Shown here: piece by piece, positions 51,320-63,966 of the stretch
Position numbering within the stretch: position 1 is the first letter of the stretch
Layout: every line of letters starts with the position of its first letter
Source of the DNA: Patiria miniata
Lineage: Eukaryota; Echinodermata; Asteroidea; Valvatida; Asterinidae
Reading direction: 5' to 3'
DNA: 64,000 nt
Assembly: GCF_015706575.1 (NCBI RefSeq)
Contig: NW_024037059.1
Span: 30,886,129-30,950,128, forward strand
The notes under the pieces: generated by a model
What the model was told of the DNA's origin: nothing
The model's input: only the letters and a program-made list of their open reading frames with translations
Database searches by the model: none
Position numbers and translations under genes: made by a program

Positions 51320-53760
51320 ATTAATTGGCTGTGCCTAATTTTCATAAAGTTTGCGACATAAATTTTTGTGAAGTTGCAACCAGTAATCATTCATGTATTG
51401 TTTATCAATTTTTCAAGGTTTTTTTTAGCTTAAAACAATCCATACAAGAAATGTTACGTTAATTCAGGATAGATTTGGTACCCGCTTTGTGGATGTGTCC
51501 AAAACACAGTCAGACATTTGAACTCAAAATGCTGATGCAAACAATATTCTTGATACATGTACATTAACATTACTCAATGTTAACACAGGCAGATAAAAAG
51601 TACCACATATAAATGTTCTAAAAATACAATAAAGTAATTACCGTAAGCTCAAAATGCCACTTTCCGGTCACAACTTAGGACTTTGAGGTTTTCTAAAAAT
51701 ATATATTCCCAGGTTTTTATTTAATTCGCAATGACTGATGGGCGATAAAAAAAAAGGAATTTGCTAAAAGCAAAATAACAAAATCAATTTACTCATTATA
51801 ATTCATCTTTATAAGGTTCAGTCTAAAAATATCCAAAAATAAAAAAACTCACATTTTTATTCATATGAATTGATTCAAGGAAACAAACGACACTCTTTAA
51901 TGTTCATTTTGAAGGATTTGAGAGCCAACTCAGTCATGTATCCACTTTCAGCTTATTTAACTCAAGCAGTCGGGTCCCTAGCACGGCGGCACCAGTCTGC
52001 TTTTCACCGAGCAATTTCACACTTCCCCAAGACACGCTCCCGGAATTCTTTGAGAAGCTCGGGGATAAATTTTGAATGCGCAGCAGGCCGGAAAGTAGGG
52101 GAAAAAAGCGCTCGTGCGGGACGAAATATTAATGCGGCTCCATGCATACGTTTAAATTAACTCACTGCGTGGCTGCACCGGCATAGAGTCCTGTGGTGAT
52201 TGTGGTGATACTCAGGAAACTTGAATAGATTTTAACGACAAGGTCATAATGTATTTAAGACATCAGCATATAATATGGTTGAGATATCGCCATCGACATC
52301 ATAAAATCTTGTGAATGAAGCATATGTTACCTGGTCATTGCCTACTGAAACTACCCTGTAAAAATGCTATACATGTTTTGCCCTTTTTGTTTTACTGTCA
52401 GAAAAGAAATTCTAGTTAGAATATATCTTACCAAAAATCTGCTAGAATGTGAACAAAGAGTTTACATTTTGACTTATGAAACTGTTTTCTTCACTGGAAA
52501 GAGAATGAAGTAAGTTTTCATTCTACATTTCTTGGACGGCTGCGGAAGTTGTAGATCTTGCATATCAAATTTGTAACAGTTTTTTTAAGTTCTCTCACAA
52601 ACTTTAAAATGCCTTTGCTGAAAACGACCTTGGAAAAAAAATCAAACCAATTTACAACTTAAACTTGAAGTATGTTATTGAAATGTTTGGTTTTCAGTCC
52701 AAATTTGAAAAGTGACATATATATCATAGAAAAATATACAGGTGTGCCAAATTAAAAATAGCTGTTTTCCATTTAAAAAAATTATCTACGACACTATATG
52801 GACAGAAAAATAGATTTATAAGTAGTGACCAATGACTGAATATTTCAGAGCAGTTAACAACTTTATCTCGTTGTGCTAATTCAATTGTTTTGATGTCTAC
52901 AATAATCAATGAAAAATGACCCATGTATTATCAGATTTGCAATTTGGAATTTAGAAAAAAAACGAGGAAACTCCAAACCACACAAGACTTTGTACAGTAT
53001 TTTCAATTTGTAATGGCAATCATGAGAAGTAAAAGAAGTTGCACACCCGCATTATCAGTTATTTTAGTTTTTGTTTTATAATTGAAATTCTTGATTCATC
53101 TAATTACTGGCAAAACTCATCATTGTGCTGCCGTAATTGTTCCAAAACAGAAAGATGCATCTCAGCCAAATCCTATCGTTGATTCAGCTGAATATATTTT
53201 GGAACACCCAAGCCTACTTCCTCAGCATCTTGGCTCTAAATCTCCCTCTTCCCTAATTTGATTCCTCTTGGGCAAAGCTCAACGATGCGTTACTACGGAC
53301 AACTAGGAGAAATAGAACTGATAATGACTTGCCATCTGGCCATGGTCTAGTGGCTACTGTACAGCTCGGCTAGGCTTTTTTTTTTTGAAGTAATTATTTG
53401 CTGGGGAAAAAAAGCCAGACCTGCGTGTGGTGCATATCATTAAGGGAATTCAAATTAGTTATCTGAAGTCATCCGATGAAAGTGTGGTCAGATGGATTAA
53501 CTGAGATTATCAACTTGATGAAGAAAATAACTCGCAAGGATTTGTTAATTCTTTCTTTGCAAAGTAATTTTTTTTGTAAGAGCGCTCCAGAACGCCCCCC
53601 ACTTCCCTGGAAAAGGTAATTTAAAAAAAATACAATATATATAAACATTACAATAAAACATAAACCGTCTATAATCAAGAACATTAGAACATGATTGAAA
53701 AACAGACATGAAATCTTTTAAAATTCCTGTATAATTATTAGCAGTATATTATGTATTTGT
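51320..53760. other. No gene seen
   Basis: AT-rich. 51950-52150 is more G+C-rich and encodes chance ORFs; no splice-consistent exon was found. A copy of the CTTTGTACAGT repeat lies at 52940-53060. Confidence 0.45.
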
Positions 53761-53786
53761 CATCACCGAGCAGATTGCTAGCTTCA

Positions 53787-54142
53787 ATTCGGGCGTTTCA
53801 CAATGCAGTGCGCCACCAAGAGTTTGCCATAGAGAGTCCATTTTCAAGTTTACGGTCGACAAACACGGCCCATTTGAACGAGTATCAGTAGACAACTTGA
53901 GCCAATTTGTTAAGGATTTGTGCATAGCATTCTGTCGCCTTACAAAACACCATATTAATAAAAAGAAAAGAAAGGGGCAAACAGATACGAATCATACGCT
54001 TACGAAACTACTGACCGGACAAACTAACAATTTCAAATAGCCCGCGCTGCGAATTTATCGACCATCTCCCACTATGCACTGGGAAAACTGAGCTCTCCGT
54101 GGCAAATTCTTGTTGGCACACTGCATTGTGAATCGCCCGAAT
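53787..54142. mobile_element. ~356 bp MITE with AATTCGGGCG ends
   Basis: Left AATTCGGGCGTTTCACAATG CAGTG and right CACTGCATTGTGAATCGCCC GAATT are inverted with few mismatches; the pairing extends into TTTGCCA(T/C). No ORF. Confidence 0.65.
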
Positions 54143-54604
54143 TCAATCTGAATTTGTTCAGATTTTTTTCTATTGTGGTTTCAATATCAGTGTAAAGTTA
54201 TATTTTATCACCATTTCTTTAAAAAAAAAATCCCAAACCCACCAATATACATGAAATGTTCCATAAAGTTTGCAGTAATGTCTAACAAGCAGCCTGTTAA
54301 CCACGATTTTTTATGTGACATCGTGACCTTATTGCCTTTTTTCATTTAAAGTTTATGCACCAAAGATTATTTCCTATCGCAAAGAAAGGTGTCTTTTTGT
54401 GTACCCAAGACCTTTATAAAAACTCAATGGTGCATCGCTGCTACAATCAGCTTTGTATAGGCCTACAAATCCATGCATACAAAGTAAGCACGTATATTTG
54501 TGCACAAATGTAGTATAGTACGCAGGGAAACAAGCTGTGAACTTGTATTTGTCTGCCAACAAAAGGGCAGCTCGCTGTAGATGAATGGGAAATACCCTTT
54601 GCTT

Positions 54605-55161
54605 AAAGGTAGAGTATATCATTTGCAGCTATCCAAAAAGTAACCGTGACAAACTTATTCTTACAAAGCTTACTTGGTTTAAAGATGGGGATGGCAATAA
54701 ACTCTCTGTGAAATTATTCTTTCTGGCATGCTGTCATTTTAGGGAAAAAAACAATAAAGGAAGGCCGTTTCCAAAGATGCGTCAAGACATTTTTGGACAT
54801 TAATGTTAGTAGTTGGTTTGTAATTCGACCAATCCGTGAATGGGTGCGCGCGAGCGTTGACGCGACGCACACGTGGGCGCAGTTGCTATTATTCAGTGCG
54901 TGACATCACGTAGCTGCAATCGGCTGAATGAGAACGTGTCCCAGATGCTGATTTCGGGCCGCAATTCAAAAAAACGATTTGGCAACTTTTGAATTGAAAT
55001 CAAGATCCTGATATTTTCTCAGAATATGCAGCATTCACTGAGCTAAAACTTCATCAGATTAGTTGTCAAGCACTCTTCTTTAGATTTTGAGCACTTTTGT
55101 TGCTTCATAGAGCAAAGAAACGAACAAAAATGCACAACTGACAAATGATCTACTTTACCTT
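54605..55161. mobile_element. MITE with AAAGGTAGAGTATATCATTT end, copy 2
   Basis: Left AAAGGTAGAGTATATCATTT, right AAATGATCTACTTTACCTTT, TTA/TAG flanks. Interior shared inverted with 43554-44035 (CAGCATTCACTGAGCTAAAA, GCGTGACATCACGTAGCTGC). Confidence 0.7.
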
Positions 55162-55199
55162 TAGTGAGGAAACTCAGTGTTAAATTTTCAGTTTTGACA

Positions 55200-55830
55200 T
55201 GCCACTTCAGATATGGCAGTGTTAGAGTTTCCGTAATTTGCAACCTTTCTATTCCAAGTTCGGGGTTTTTTTTTGGGGGGGGGTTGAGTGTGTTGGAATG
55301 CTTTGTCCTTTAGGTTTTATTTTGTAGGGTAGAGGGGTTAACTTTTAGTGTTGGTTTTGTTTGTTCCTTTTTTCCTTTATGTTTGACTTTGTCAAGTTTT
55401 CTCAAAGATATTGCTTGGGGTCATCTTTTAAAAACTAATGTTTTCACCCAACAAAAACACTGATCTTGGGGTACTACTAGCAGATAGTGAGTAGCCGTAA
55501 CTGGTATATATGCCCATGGAGCTATAGCTCTATGATATCCCAGACCACACAGTAGACCTTCTCTGGAGTTGATGACTTCAGGACATGCTCTGCCGTGCCC
55601 TGTATGGCAGGCAAAAGATACAAGCTTGGAATAAGGAAAATCAATGGTATCACAGGTTTTGAGCTAGGCAACCATCTGTGCCACAGCCAAAATACCGTTT
55701 GAGACAAACCATTTTGACTTTCGTCATGTTCATAACTTTGGCCAAAATGCAGCCATGTTGAACTGAGGGATTTTCTTTAAACGACTACGGAGTAAAGATA
55801 AGACCTTTTGATGATCCTTTCAAGGAATAA
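55200..55830. other. No gene seen
   Basis: T-rich sequence with a G run near 55277; no repeat copy elsewhere in the window and no exon supported. Confidence 0.45.
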
Positions 55831-55836
55831 AACAAA

Positions 55837-56055
55837 ATGTTAAAGCGTTTTAACAAAAGAGATCGTCTGTGTGTGCGAATTATAGGGGCGCAATTGAAGG
55901 TGCTACTACACGGTAAGTGCATGCGAGCACTTGTTCGCGTGCAGGATTCACTGCATGATATAGAACAAAGCGAACACAGACTCTTTTCAAGAATTGGTCT
56001 TTCAATACTGGATCAACTAATAGACACGTTTGGTATGGAACAAGAGCTTGAATAA
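55837..56055 (+). CDS. Unassigned 72-codon ORF
   Basis: ATG to TAA, starting MLKRFNKRDRLCVRIIGAQL and ending FGMEQELE. The C-terminal half looks amphipathic and helical (LHDIEQSEHRLF, LSILDQLIDTF). No family recognised, no neighbouring exon with matching splice sites, and no copy elsewhere in the window. It could be a short gene, a last exon or chance. Confidence 0.2.
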   Translation: MLKRFNKRDRLCVRIIGAQLKVLLHGKCMRALVRVQDSLHDIEQSEHRLFSRIGLSILDQLIDTFGMEQELE

Positions 56056-56099
56056 TGTCTGTAGAAACCAGACAGCGTTAAAAGAATGATTTTCAAAGG

Positions 56100-57820
56100 G
56101 ATATTTCTATTATCACTATTTTGCACATCCCTTTTTTTACGAATGGAAGAGGCACACAGACCATCGTACACACTCGGCTCATCAATACTGAAATTTGTAT
56201 CCTTGTGGAGACATTTCTTTGTTCTCGTGTACTAAAGTTTTCAAGTTTGAAAGTACAGTTTCAAAATGCTCTTATTTTAACCAGTTTTAATTTCCTTGGC
56301 TGAAATTCGGACTTAATATTCCTTTTTTAAAACTCTACCATTTGCGACGGATCAACATACCTTGGAAATTCCTAGTTTTTGAGTAAAATCCATATCTATT
56401 TCGTGAAAACCTTGTGGAGACGTATTCATCTGTAGAAATTGCCCTGTGGAGACGTATACAATCTTTTGTTCCCTATTGTATGCATGTCTCCAGAGGGCAC
56501 GGTGTATCAGATCAAAAACGTCCACATCAAAGTCTGGCCATTTCTTTCTGGAAAATTGCGGTTTCTTTTATTTAAGAGGTAGCATTTTTAATCATAAGGT
56601 CAGCGGAGAGATACTGTAAAGATGACATTTTGACATTGATAGCAACATTCGTTAGACATTCATAAGTCCTTACTAATCATTCATAAGAAAACTAACAAAT
56701 ACAAGGGATGTTACGGAAGAAGTTCCAGTTCTACATGAGTGCACTTTCCTTATTTTACAAAACTCATCCAGATGTACTTATTTAACAAAGGGATATTTTG
56801 CTTCAGAAGGCACTCCATACCTACAGGCTGTGGGAAACCAGAGAATAGTAACCTTCTCTTTGGTATGGGAAGAATGCAGCGGAACATAATGAGCTGCAAT
56901 TGTGGCTCTGTAGTGGTTGGCCACTCCAAAAAAAAATCAGGAAAGAAAAGGAAAGTGAAAGAAAACCCAGTCTACAGTCAAGCGGAGGTGTGTAGTTTGA
57001 GGTATTGCCCAATAGAGTTGGCATGACCACCAACTGTGCATGGGTGTGAATTATGCTCCGAGTTTGGGAGTTTGAGTTTTGATCATCATGTGGTGGCATG
57101 TGGTCGGCGAAATGAAACCCCAGTATTGCTTGGTCTGAATGTGGTGGCTGAAATCAGGTAAAGAAATGTGAGATTTATGTGAAATGTGTATGTATGTATA
57201 GGTACAAGCATGAACAACATGGAGTTGCGTTGGTCAGTTGCAGCATTTTCCTTCCTCCGTGGTTTCTCCATGGCCGAAGGAGCATGCAGTGAAGGTGTGC
57301 AAGTGATGGGTCAACTCTGTCCCACCTGTTGTACATGTACAAGTAGGTCCACTCTGAAGATGAATAGTGGCATAGTGCCACACGTAGCATGGCAGTACCA
57401 TACGCCGCACATTCGTGTAGTTGGTGAGTTTTAAAGTTTCTCCATGGAGCAATAGTTCCATGGTTTCTGCAAGTTTTATTTTCATCATTCTGAAAGCAGC
57501 AGCACTGGAAAGACGGGCTGTGGTGGGAGCGGAGCCAGTGATCCCAACTGTGTATAATTTGAGGAGGAGACCACGGGCAAATGCCTATGTCTAACGAATG
57601 AATGAATTCTGATTGCCGTAATGACAGGATTTACTATTACATGTTTTTATGCATTGGCCAATTATGAAAAATTACGTACTTGAATCTCTTGTATTGCAAG
57701 CATATGTCTACACAAGTTTGTGCTTTTAACATATTTTTTTATCTAAACGTGGAACACCTGTGAAATCTACTGATAATGACATTCTCAGGAAGAAAACACA
57801 TATCTACATGTACATGCATA
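56100..57820. other. No gene seen; small inverted repeat and unassigned repeat-like sequence
   Basis: 56451-56500 has an inverted CTGTGGAGACGTATACA/TGTATGCATGTCTCCAG pair. 57190-57600 is repeat-like (ACGGGCTGTGGTGGGAGC and following) without a second copy here. No exon supported. Confidence 0.4.
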
Positions 57821-57833
57821 TTGTATAGTCTTT

Positions 57834-58022
57834 GCTCAACTCAAGACGCTAGTGATCGAAACTGAATCGTGCATAGTGCGCTCTCTAATGGCACAATAAT
57901 TGGACCAGCACCTTCTTGCACTAACAGAGAGAGTACAAAAACAGTTGTGCGAGGGTGTACGAGGGCGCTCTACAACAACAACTAAAATCACTATCGATCT
58001 GTGACGTCTTGAGCCAAGACTA
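57834..58022. mobile_element. Possible ~190 bp MITE
   Basis: Ends GCTCAACTCAAGACGCTAGTGATCGA and, inverted, TCGATCTGTGACGTCTTGAGCC pair over about 22 positions. A single copy in the window. Confidence 0.35.
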
Positions 58023-58644
58023 GTAGTAGTACATGCATAGAGCATGGTTATCACTGTAGCGTGGAAACTAATCATTATTTTCAATGGCATTTTGTTTTGC
58101 GTCTTAAAAAGTTAGAGAACTTTGTATGACCACTGCCTAAAGTTTAGATTTGGATCCTTTGGATTTGTTCCTCTCCTCTGAGAATTAACCTTACAGGAAA
58201 CACCCTTGTCATGCTTGTCACCAAACCCTAGCCCCATATGTCTGCACAGTACATCAATCTCAGTTTGTGTCTAGTACTTGGTTTACATTCACTCTGGGGC
58301 GGCAAAACCTGCATATAGCCTGTCCATCCACACATGGGCTGCAGGACCAAGGGAGCACCCAGGCTTTTGTTGAAAGTTTGCCCCTCGCCATTGTCGGAAG
58401 TTAATCGCTTGCGGACTGTTGAGCCCACAATGGTTTGGGATTTCCTACCGCTGCAGCGTCGGGGCCTCTTTCTAAAAGTTCTTTTTAGTCATTTAAAGGT
58501 TTAGAGAGAGTGTACAATTCAATAAGCCTTTTTTTCTTTCAGTTGACAGAAAAGGAGGCCAAGGGATTTTATTTCACAGGATATGGAGGGGGCAGCAAAT
58601 TGGATGATAAATATAGGAAAAGTAGTACAGAGCCAACTGGCCTA

Positions 58645-58760
58645 CCACGGTACATCTGTAAAATGCAGGAGAATCCTGACGATGACTAGAGCATGCTGGT
58701 CGAAACGTTGAGACCAAACCTATCTTACTCAGCCTCAGTGAGGATAATTACAAGAAGTCC
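58645..58760 (+). repeat. Retroelement-tail motif with stem-loop
   Basis: ATCCTGACGATGACTAGAGC followed by ATGCTGGTCGAAACGTTGAG is a form often seen near the 3' ends of non-LTR or Penelope-like elements in marine animals. GACTAG and CTGGTC can pair over 6 bp around AGCATG, followed by GAAACG. The open frame before it (from a strong TTTCTTTCAG acceptor at 58533-58542) is probably part of the same repeat. Confidence 0.35.
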
Positions 58761-59429
58761 CAGTGCCTTCCAATGTTCTTAGCAAAAGTAGATAATAAGC
58801 AGGACAAGTTCCTTTTTTTTTTAACTAGCAGGACCGTTCTTATCGGAACTGAATCTACTGAGCAAAATTAGACACAACCACATGGTGTTACCGCAAACCG
58901 AAGCTATATCGATACTCCACCATGCATGATGCAAAGCCAAAATCTTAATATGCAGGCTGGAGACCAGTGTTTTATTAAATCACAAATCTTTTTTGAAAAT
59001 AAATGCCTTTATAGTTTTAACAAAACTTTGGTCTATAAAGGTGGGACAATGTCTAACCTAAACTATTGAAAGACCACATTTTTCAAATGACCCCACAAGC
59101 AAGATTGTAAATTAAATGAAACAACTTCCAGGAGACAAAACTATTTTCCCTTGTGGCCAGGGCTGATTTGACCTGACATGACCTGTCTTGGGTAAGCAAC
59201 CCCAGGCCATGAGATTGGCCTAAAGTTGTTCCTTGCTTGCTAAGGGTCATGGGAACAACACAGATTGGGACCTGTACTCTGTCTGAGTGTATGTACAACT
59301 ATTATAAAAGGCCTTGTCTGGATACCTATGCTACAAATCCCACTTTATCTATACAACTCTTTCTGTACACACACCATGTTTGAGAAATATTGCCACAACT
59401 GTTGGGGAATTGTTTCTGATTGTAGTTTA

Positions 59430-59960
59430 AAGGGAATGTACAACATTTGCTTTTGCTGTAATTTTCAGAAATGGATGGATTTGAGGGTTAGTATTTTATA
59501 AAAAATATTGTTACACTGATTTGTTTGAAGTTTTTGTGTTCATAGATGCTGGAAAAACCAAGGAAAACAATTATGTTTTTGCAGTCTGGTTTCCGTGACC
59601 GCACTGAAGATGAAACCGAGCAATTTATAGACGTCCGGGAATTGTAAGGTCAGGAAACCAGTCTAGCTGGCATGTACCCATTCCTTGGTATGCACTCGAT
59701 TGCAAACAAAATGTGGATTAACGAAATATGGCAACCTGGTGGCAGTATTTGAAAAAGCCAGTTTTTTTTCCAACACTGGTCGTCTGACCAGTGTTGGAAA
59801 TTGATACAAAAATAACACTTTTCTTGGAAATGTCAGCACACCAGGTGCCATGACTTTACAGGATGCTTTAGACTGTCATTCACTAACAGTCCAGTAAGGC
59901 ATTTCATAATAATTTTGTAGTTTTGTTTTTTGATGTTTGCAAATGATGTTTATTCCCCTT
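59430..59960. mobile_element. AAGGGAAT-type MITE, copy 3
   Basis: Left end AAGGGAATGTACAACATTTG, right end GATGTTTATTCCCCTT. Middle palindrome AACACTGGTCGTCTGACCAGTG with its GTTGG flank. Same orientation as the copy at 48198. Confidence 0.75.
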
Positions 59961-60339
59961 AAGGAGTATAATGCATTTTTAAAAATAGTTTTGCAGAAAG
60001 AAATCCCTGAAAGAATTCAAAGCATGCACAGATTAAAAGATGAAACAGTTTGGTTCAAGTTGTGTGGTGAACATTTTCATGTGGTGATCAAGTACACTTT
60101 TCAATTTCAATTTTAGTTTTCACTTTCGTACAATGTAAAACTAGGATTTAATGTAACCAGGGGTGCTGTAGTTTTATGTTTAATCAATCCTCTTTCCCCT
60201 CCCCCCCAAAATAATATTTCCCTTTTAAAAAATAAATAAACCAGAAAGCACTCAAGAGCGTAAACGTCCGCCAAAGCTAAACAATTCCTTGCCATATTGT
60301 CAGTACACCCAAAAGAAATACTTGCATAAATGGTGAAGA

Positions 60340-60565
60340 ATCCTTAAAAAAAAAATTCCTGGATCCAGACCCAGATCCGGATCACTTCCAAAATCTAATC
60401 GATTTGTACTTGTACCAAGGACCACCTCTAAAAAAATTCATGCAAATCTGTCCATAACTTTTTTTGAGTTATCTTGTTAACAGACAAACCAACCAACCAA
60501 CCAACCAACCAACCAACCAACCAACCAACGCTGATGAAAACATAACCTCTTTGGCGGAGGTAATA
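60340..60565 (+). repeat. Dispersed repeat with (CCAA)n tract
   Basis: CCTGGATCCAGACCCAGATC, TTGAGTTATCTTGTTAACAG, a run of about eleven CCAA units at 60485-60529 and ATGAAAACATAACCTCTTTG GCGGAGG. This order is common to a repeat found in many marine invertebrates. It causes the 176-codon minus ORF here. Confidence 0.65.
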
Positions 60566-61199
60566 AGAAACCATGCCTGCAACATGCCACCTGGTTTGAA
60601 TGACATCCCGCAGCGTGTTGCAAACATGTGCATCAGTACAGCCTGCCACAGCCAACCAGTGCTCAAACATGTATAGCTTTACTTGCCAATCCACACCCAA
60701 CACGCCCCCCCCCCCTTTCCTCCCAACTCCAACCCCCAAAACAAAACAACAGCCGACTGGTTTCAATTCATCGGTCGCCCCGCCAACACAGTCAACAGAA
60801 CGCCCTGTGACACTTTGTAGAGAGGGTTCATAGATACCCAAGGATTTGGGCTCAATTTCACCGTATCCATGGCAACGCACAATTAGGTCAACTACTTGGT
60901 GTGAACCTGAGACACATTTGGCCCAGGCTGGTGGGCGGTCAACACTTGCAGAGGTCAAACCAAGGTCACATGAGGTGGTATTTTATGTCAGGGGAAAGTT
61001 TAGATTTTGATGGCGTACTTATCAACTGCCTCCTTTCAGTGCACATGTAAACTGGCATTAAAGTCAGGATAGGATGTCGGCCTACTTTTTAAAAAGAAAG
61101 TTAAAGAGAACCAGTGTCCACAAAAACGCTACAAAATTCATCCCTCATAAAAAGGTAATGTTAAAGATCTTACAAAAGAGTTTCATAATCACATACTTA

Positions 61200-61719
61200 A
61201 AGGGAATATACAATATTTGCAAACAACTACCAAATTATTATGAAATACCTTACTGGACTGTTAGTGAATGACACTCTAAAGCATCCTGTAAAATCATGGC
61301 ACCTGATGTGCTGTCATTTTCAAGAAAAGTGGTAGTTTTGTATCAATTTCCAACGCTGGTCGGCCGACCAGCATTGGAAAAAAACTGGCTTTTTTTCAAA
61401 TACTGTTCCCAATTTATCATATTTAGTTAGTCCGCATTTTGTTTGCAATTGATTACACAACCCATGAATGGGTACAAGCCAGCTAGACTGGTTCCCTGAC
61501 CTTACAAATTCCCTGACATCTTTAAATTGCTCTGTTTCATCTTAAGTGGGGTCAGGGAACCAGACTACAAGAATATGATTATGTTTCTTGGTTTTTCCAG
61601 CATCTACGAACACACAACTTCAAAAAAGTCAGTGAAACAATATTTGCTATAAAATCCTAACCCCCAAAAACCATCCACTTCTGAAAATTACGGCAAAAGC
61701 CAATGTTGTATATTCCCTT
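61200..61719. mobile_element. AAGGGAAT-type MITE, copy 4
   Basis: Perfect ends AAGGGAATATACA and TGTATATTCCCTT flanked by TA on each side (TTAA overall), 520 bp. Middle palindrome AACGCTGGTCGGCCGACCAG CATT. The best-preserved copy with 8512-9030. Confidence 0.78.
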
Positions 61720-61739
61720 TAAGGAACGGTCTTCCTGTG

Positions 61740-63850
61740 TCATTAACTATGTTTTCCAAAATGGCTGCCACACACAATGAAAATAATGATCCTGTTGGGG
61801 CTGAAATTGTCCATTTTCTGCATCATAGTAAAAAAGTAAATTCATATATCTGGGAACTTTTACCTCCTGTCAAAATATTTTTGGGGGAGGATTTTAACAG
61901 CTGCTGTAAACTAACACCCTTGTAAGACTGGCTTGCACGCTCTGCCATTTTGACAAAACTTTTTCAAATGACATTATCGAAACCTTCCCCCCCCCCCCCC
62001 CCGAATCACTTTTAAATTCCCTGATTTTTTCCCCGATTTTTGTTGTTGTGCTTTTACCAAATTCCCTGAGTTAAGTTTTCTCTGACTGAAACAAAAAATG
62101 GAAAACTCATTTTCAAGGTTTTCCCTGATTTCCAGATTGGTTTAAGTGCTTCGTGTTTGGTAGACCTGAACTTATCTTGCTACTCAAAGGTGCAATAAAA
62201 GAATCCAACGAGCATGCACCATTGGGAATCGATCAGAACAAGACCCTCATTCTCTCAGGATGTTTGAAGGCCATGGCAAGATAACCCCAAATTCAGCAGC
62301 CACGTGGACCAACCGTGGGAACATAGTGCTATCTTGGATTCCAATGTGGCACTAGCATTGCTACAATTCATCAGATTCTTGGGCAAATTTGTGAACATTG
62401 GAACCCTAGTTTGGGTCCACTTTTTTTTTTTCAAATCTGGAAAATGACTTATTAATCACTTGGTATCACAAAAGTTTTTTGTGATCAACTGAGCAATACA
62501 ACCCTCACCAAACAGTTTTGTGTGAATGACTGTGAGCAATTGCATTAAAGGGGCAATTCCTTATTTGAATATACAACTTCCGAAGAGACAAATTCCTTCA
62601 ATATTAATTGCACATTTATGGAGGTGCAACCCCTAGAGTTCTAGCTGGTCTGTGATGGCCTAGCTAGCATGCTTGGCCCTCTAGACACCATATATGGCTA
62701 GGCCATACACCTGGGCTTTGGTCGCTCTACCATGCATGCCCCTTCCCATGTGCAATACATAGAATTGGACACCCATATATTGACCAAGTCACACAAGAAA
62801 CTCCATATATGAATGGTAAATCTTCAACTGAGCAAGGGCCATGATTTCTTCAAATGATGTTAGACCTATTGTTTCATAATAAGACAGACAAATATTTTGC
62901 ACCAAATATGTTAATTTAGTTGTATTTACAAGTTGCTTTCTGTAACATTTGGATTGTAGTTTGTGATAGGATATTTATTTGTGAACAGCAAGGTATTTAA
63001 TCTTTACCAGAAACTGCTATTAGGATTAGAATGACTTTAGCTATGAGTTGTATGTTTATCCCATCAGCAAAAGAACAGAATGAAATTCTGGAATTCAGCA
63101 CATATAGGGTTTGGTTTTGGTTTTTCATGAAATTATTTGTCAAAGTAAAAAACAAGTATCAAAAAAGGGGTCAACATTTCAAAAACGTGTTAACAACCAG
63201 TCAAGCTTTAAGGCAAAGACATTGGGATGCAGGTATATTACATAGTCATTTTATGCTGGATGACACAGCATAATATTCAATCATTTCTTGAGAATGAATT
63301 GCAGTACTTAATGTATTCTGTCGCCAGCTGCATAATATCAGCTTGGGGGTAGTACCATATATGTCACCCTTGTGGTTCGTCGGGGTTCCTTGCCAAGTTT
63401 TGTTTCGTGTTCAGACCAAGGATTGTGTAGTATTAACATCTGTGATTTTAGTTGTTGCATCACAAAACCTGATATTTCAAATTAAAAAAAAAGTCTTGTC
63501 ATGCTCAAGATGAGGGAATGAATTCCATTAATAATCCACAACTTTTATCACTGGTAATTTAGTTACTTTCTACGGAAACGTCTTAACAATGACTGCTCTT
63601 TCTGAAATATAACAATGCTGCAAACAATCTACTTTTGCTTACAAGATAGATTATCAGGTTTTTGGCATGGTCAGGGTGGTCTAAGTAACAATGCAGCATC
63701 AATGCTCTGGAGCAAAAAACCACAAAAGGAGAATGTGTTCTAGGATAAGATTGCTAACTTTCTTTTTGATTACAAAATTCCAAGAACATAGAACAGGAAC
63801 TGGACTTCAAGCCAAATTGACAGGGATGCTGTCCATATTCCATATTAGTC
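61740..63850. other. No gene seen
   Basis: AT-rich sequence with a poly-C run at 61988-62002 and a locally palindromic patch at 62640-62715 (CTAGCTGG..GGCCTAGCTAGC). No exon or repeat copy recognised. Confidence 0.45.
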
Positions 63851-63855
63851 TACTG

Positions 63856-63966
63856 TCACAACTGTGAATGGGGCTGTGCTCGGATATACACATCAGGGTC
63901 AGAGGGGCTGAGGAATTCCATACTTGTGACATCATCAACAACCCAAACAGGCGGTACGTTGGAATT
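63856..63966 (-). CDS. Candidate terminal exon of a third gene
   Basis: Minus-strand frame NSNVPPVWVVDDVTSMEFLS then PSDPDVYIRAQPHSQL and TGA, 36 codons, beginning right after a TAG that could be the acceptor. The composition is protein-like. The pyrimidine tract before the acceptor is poor and I do not recognise the family. If real, a minus-strand gene ends here, which bears on where the MIB1 5' half can be. Confidence 0.3.
   Translation of the reverse strand, partial: NSNVPPVWVVDDVTSMEFLSPSDPDVYIRAQPHSQL

Noticed and set aside
51950-52160. G+C-richer patch as a gene start
   Set aside because: No consistent ORF, splice donor or core promoter found on either strand.
60428-60958. 176-codon minus-strand ORF
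   Set aside because: Crosses a (CCAA)n tract and dispersed repeat; the repeated GWLV residues are an artefact of it.
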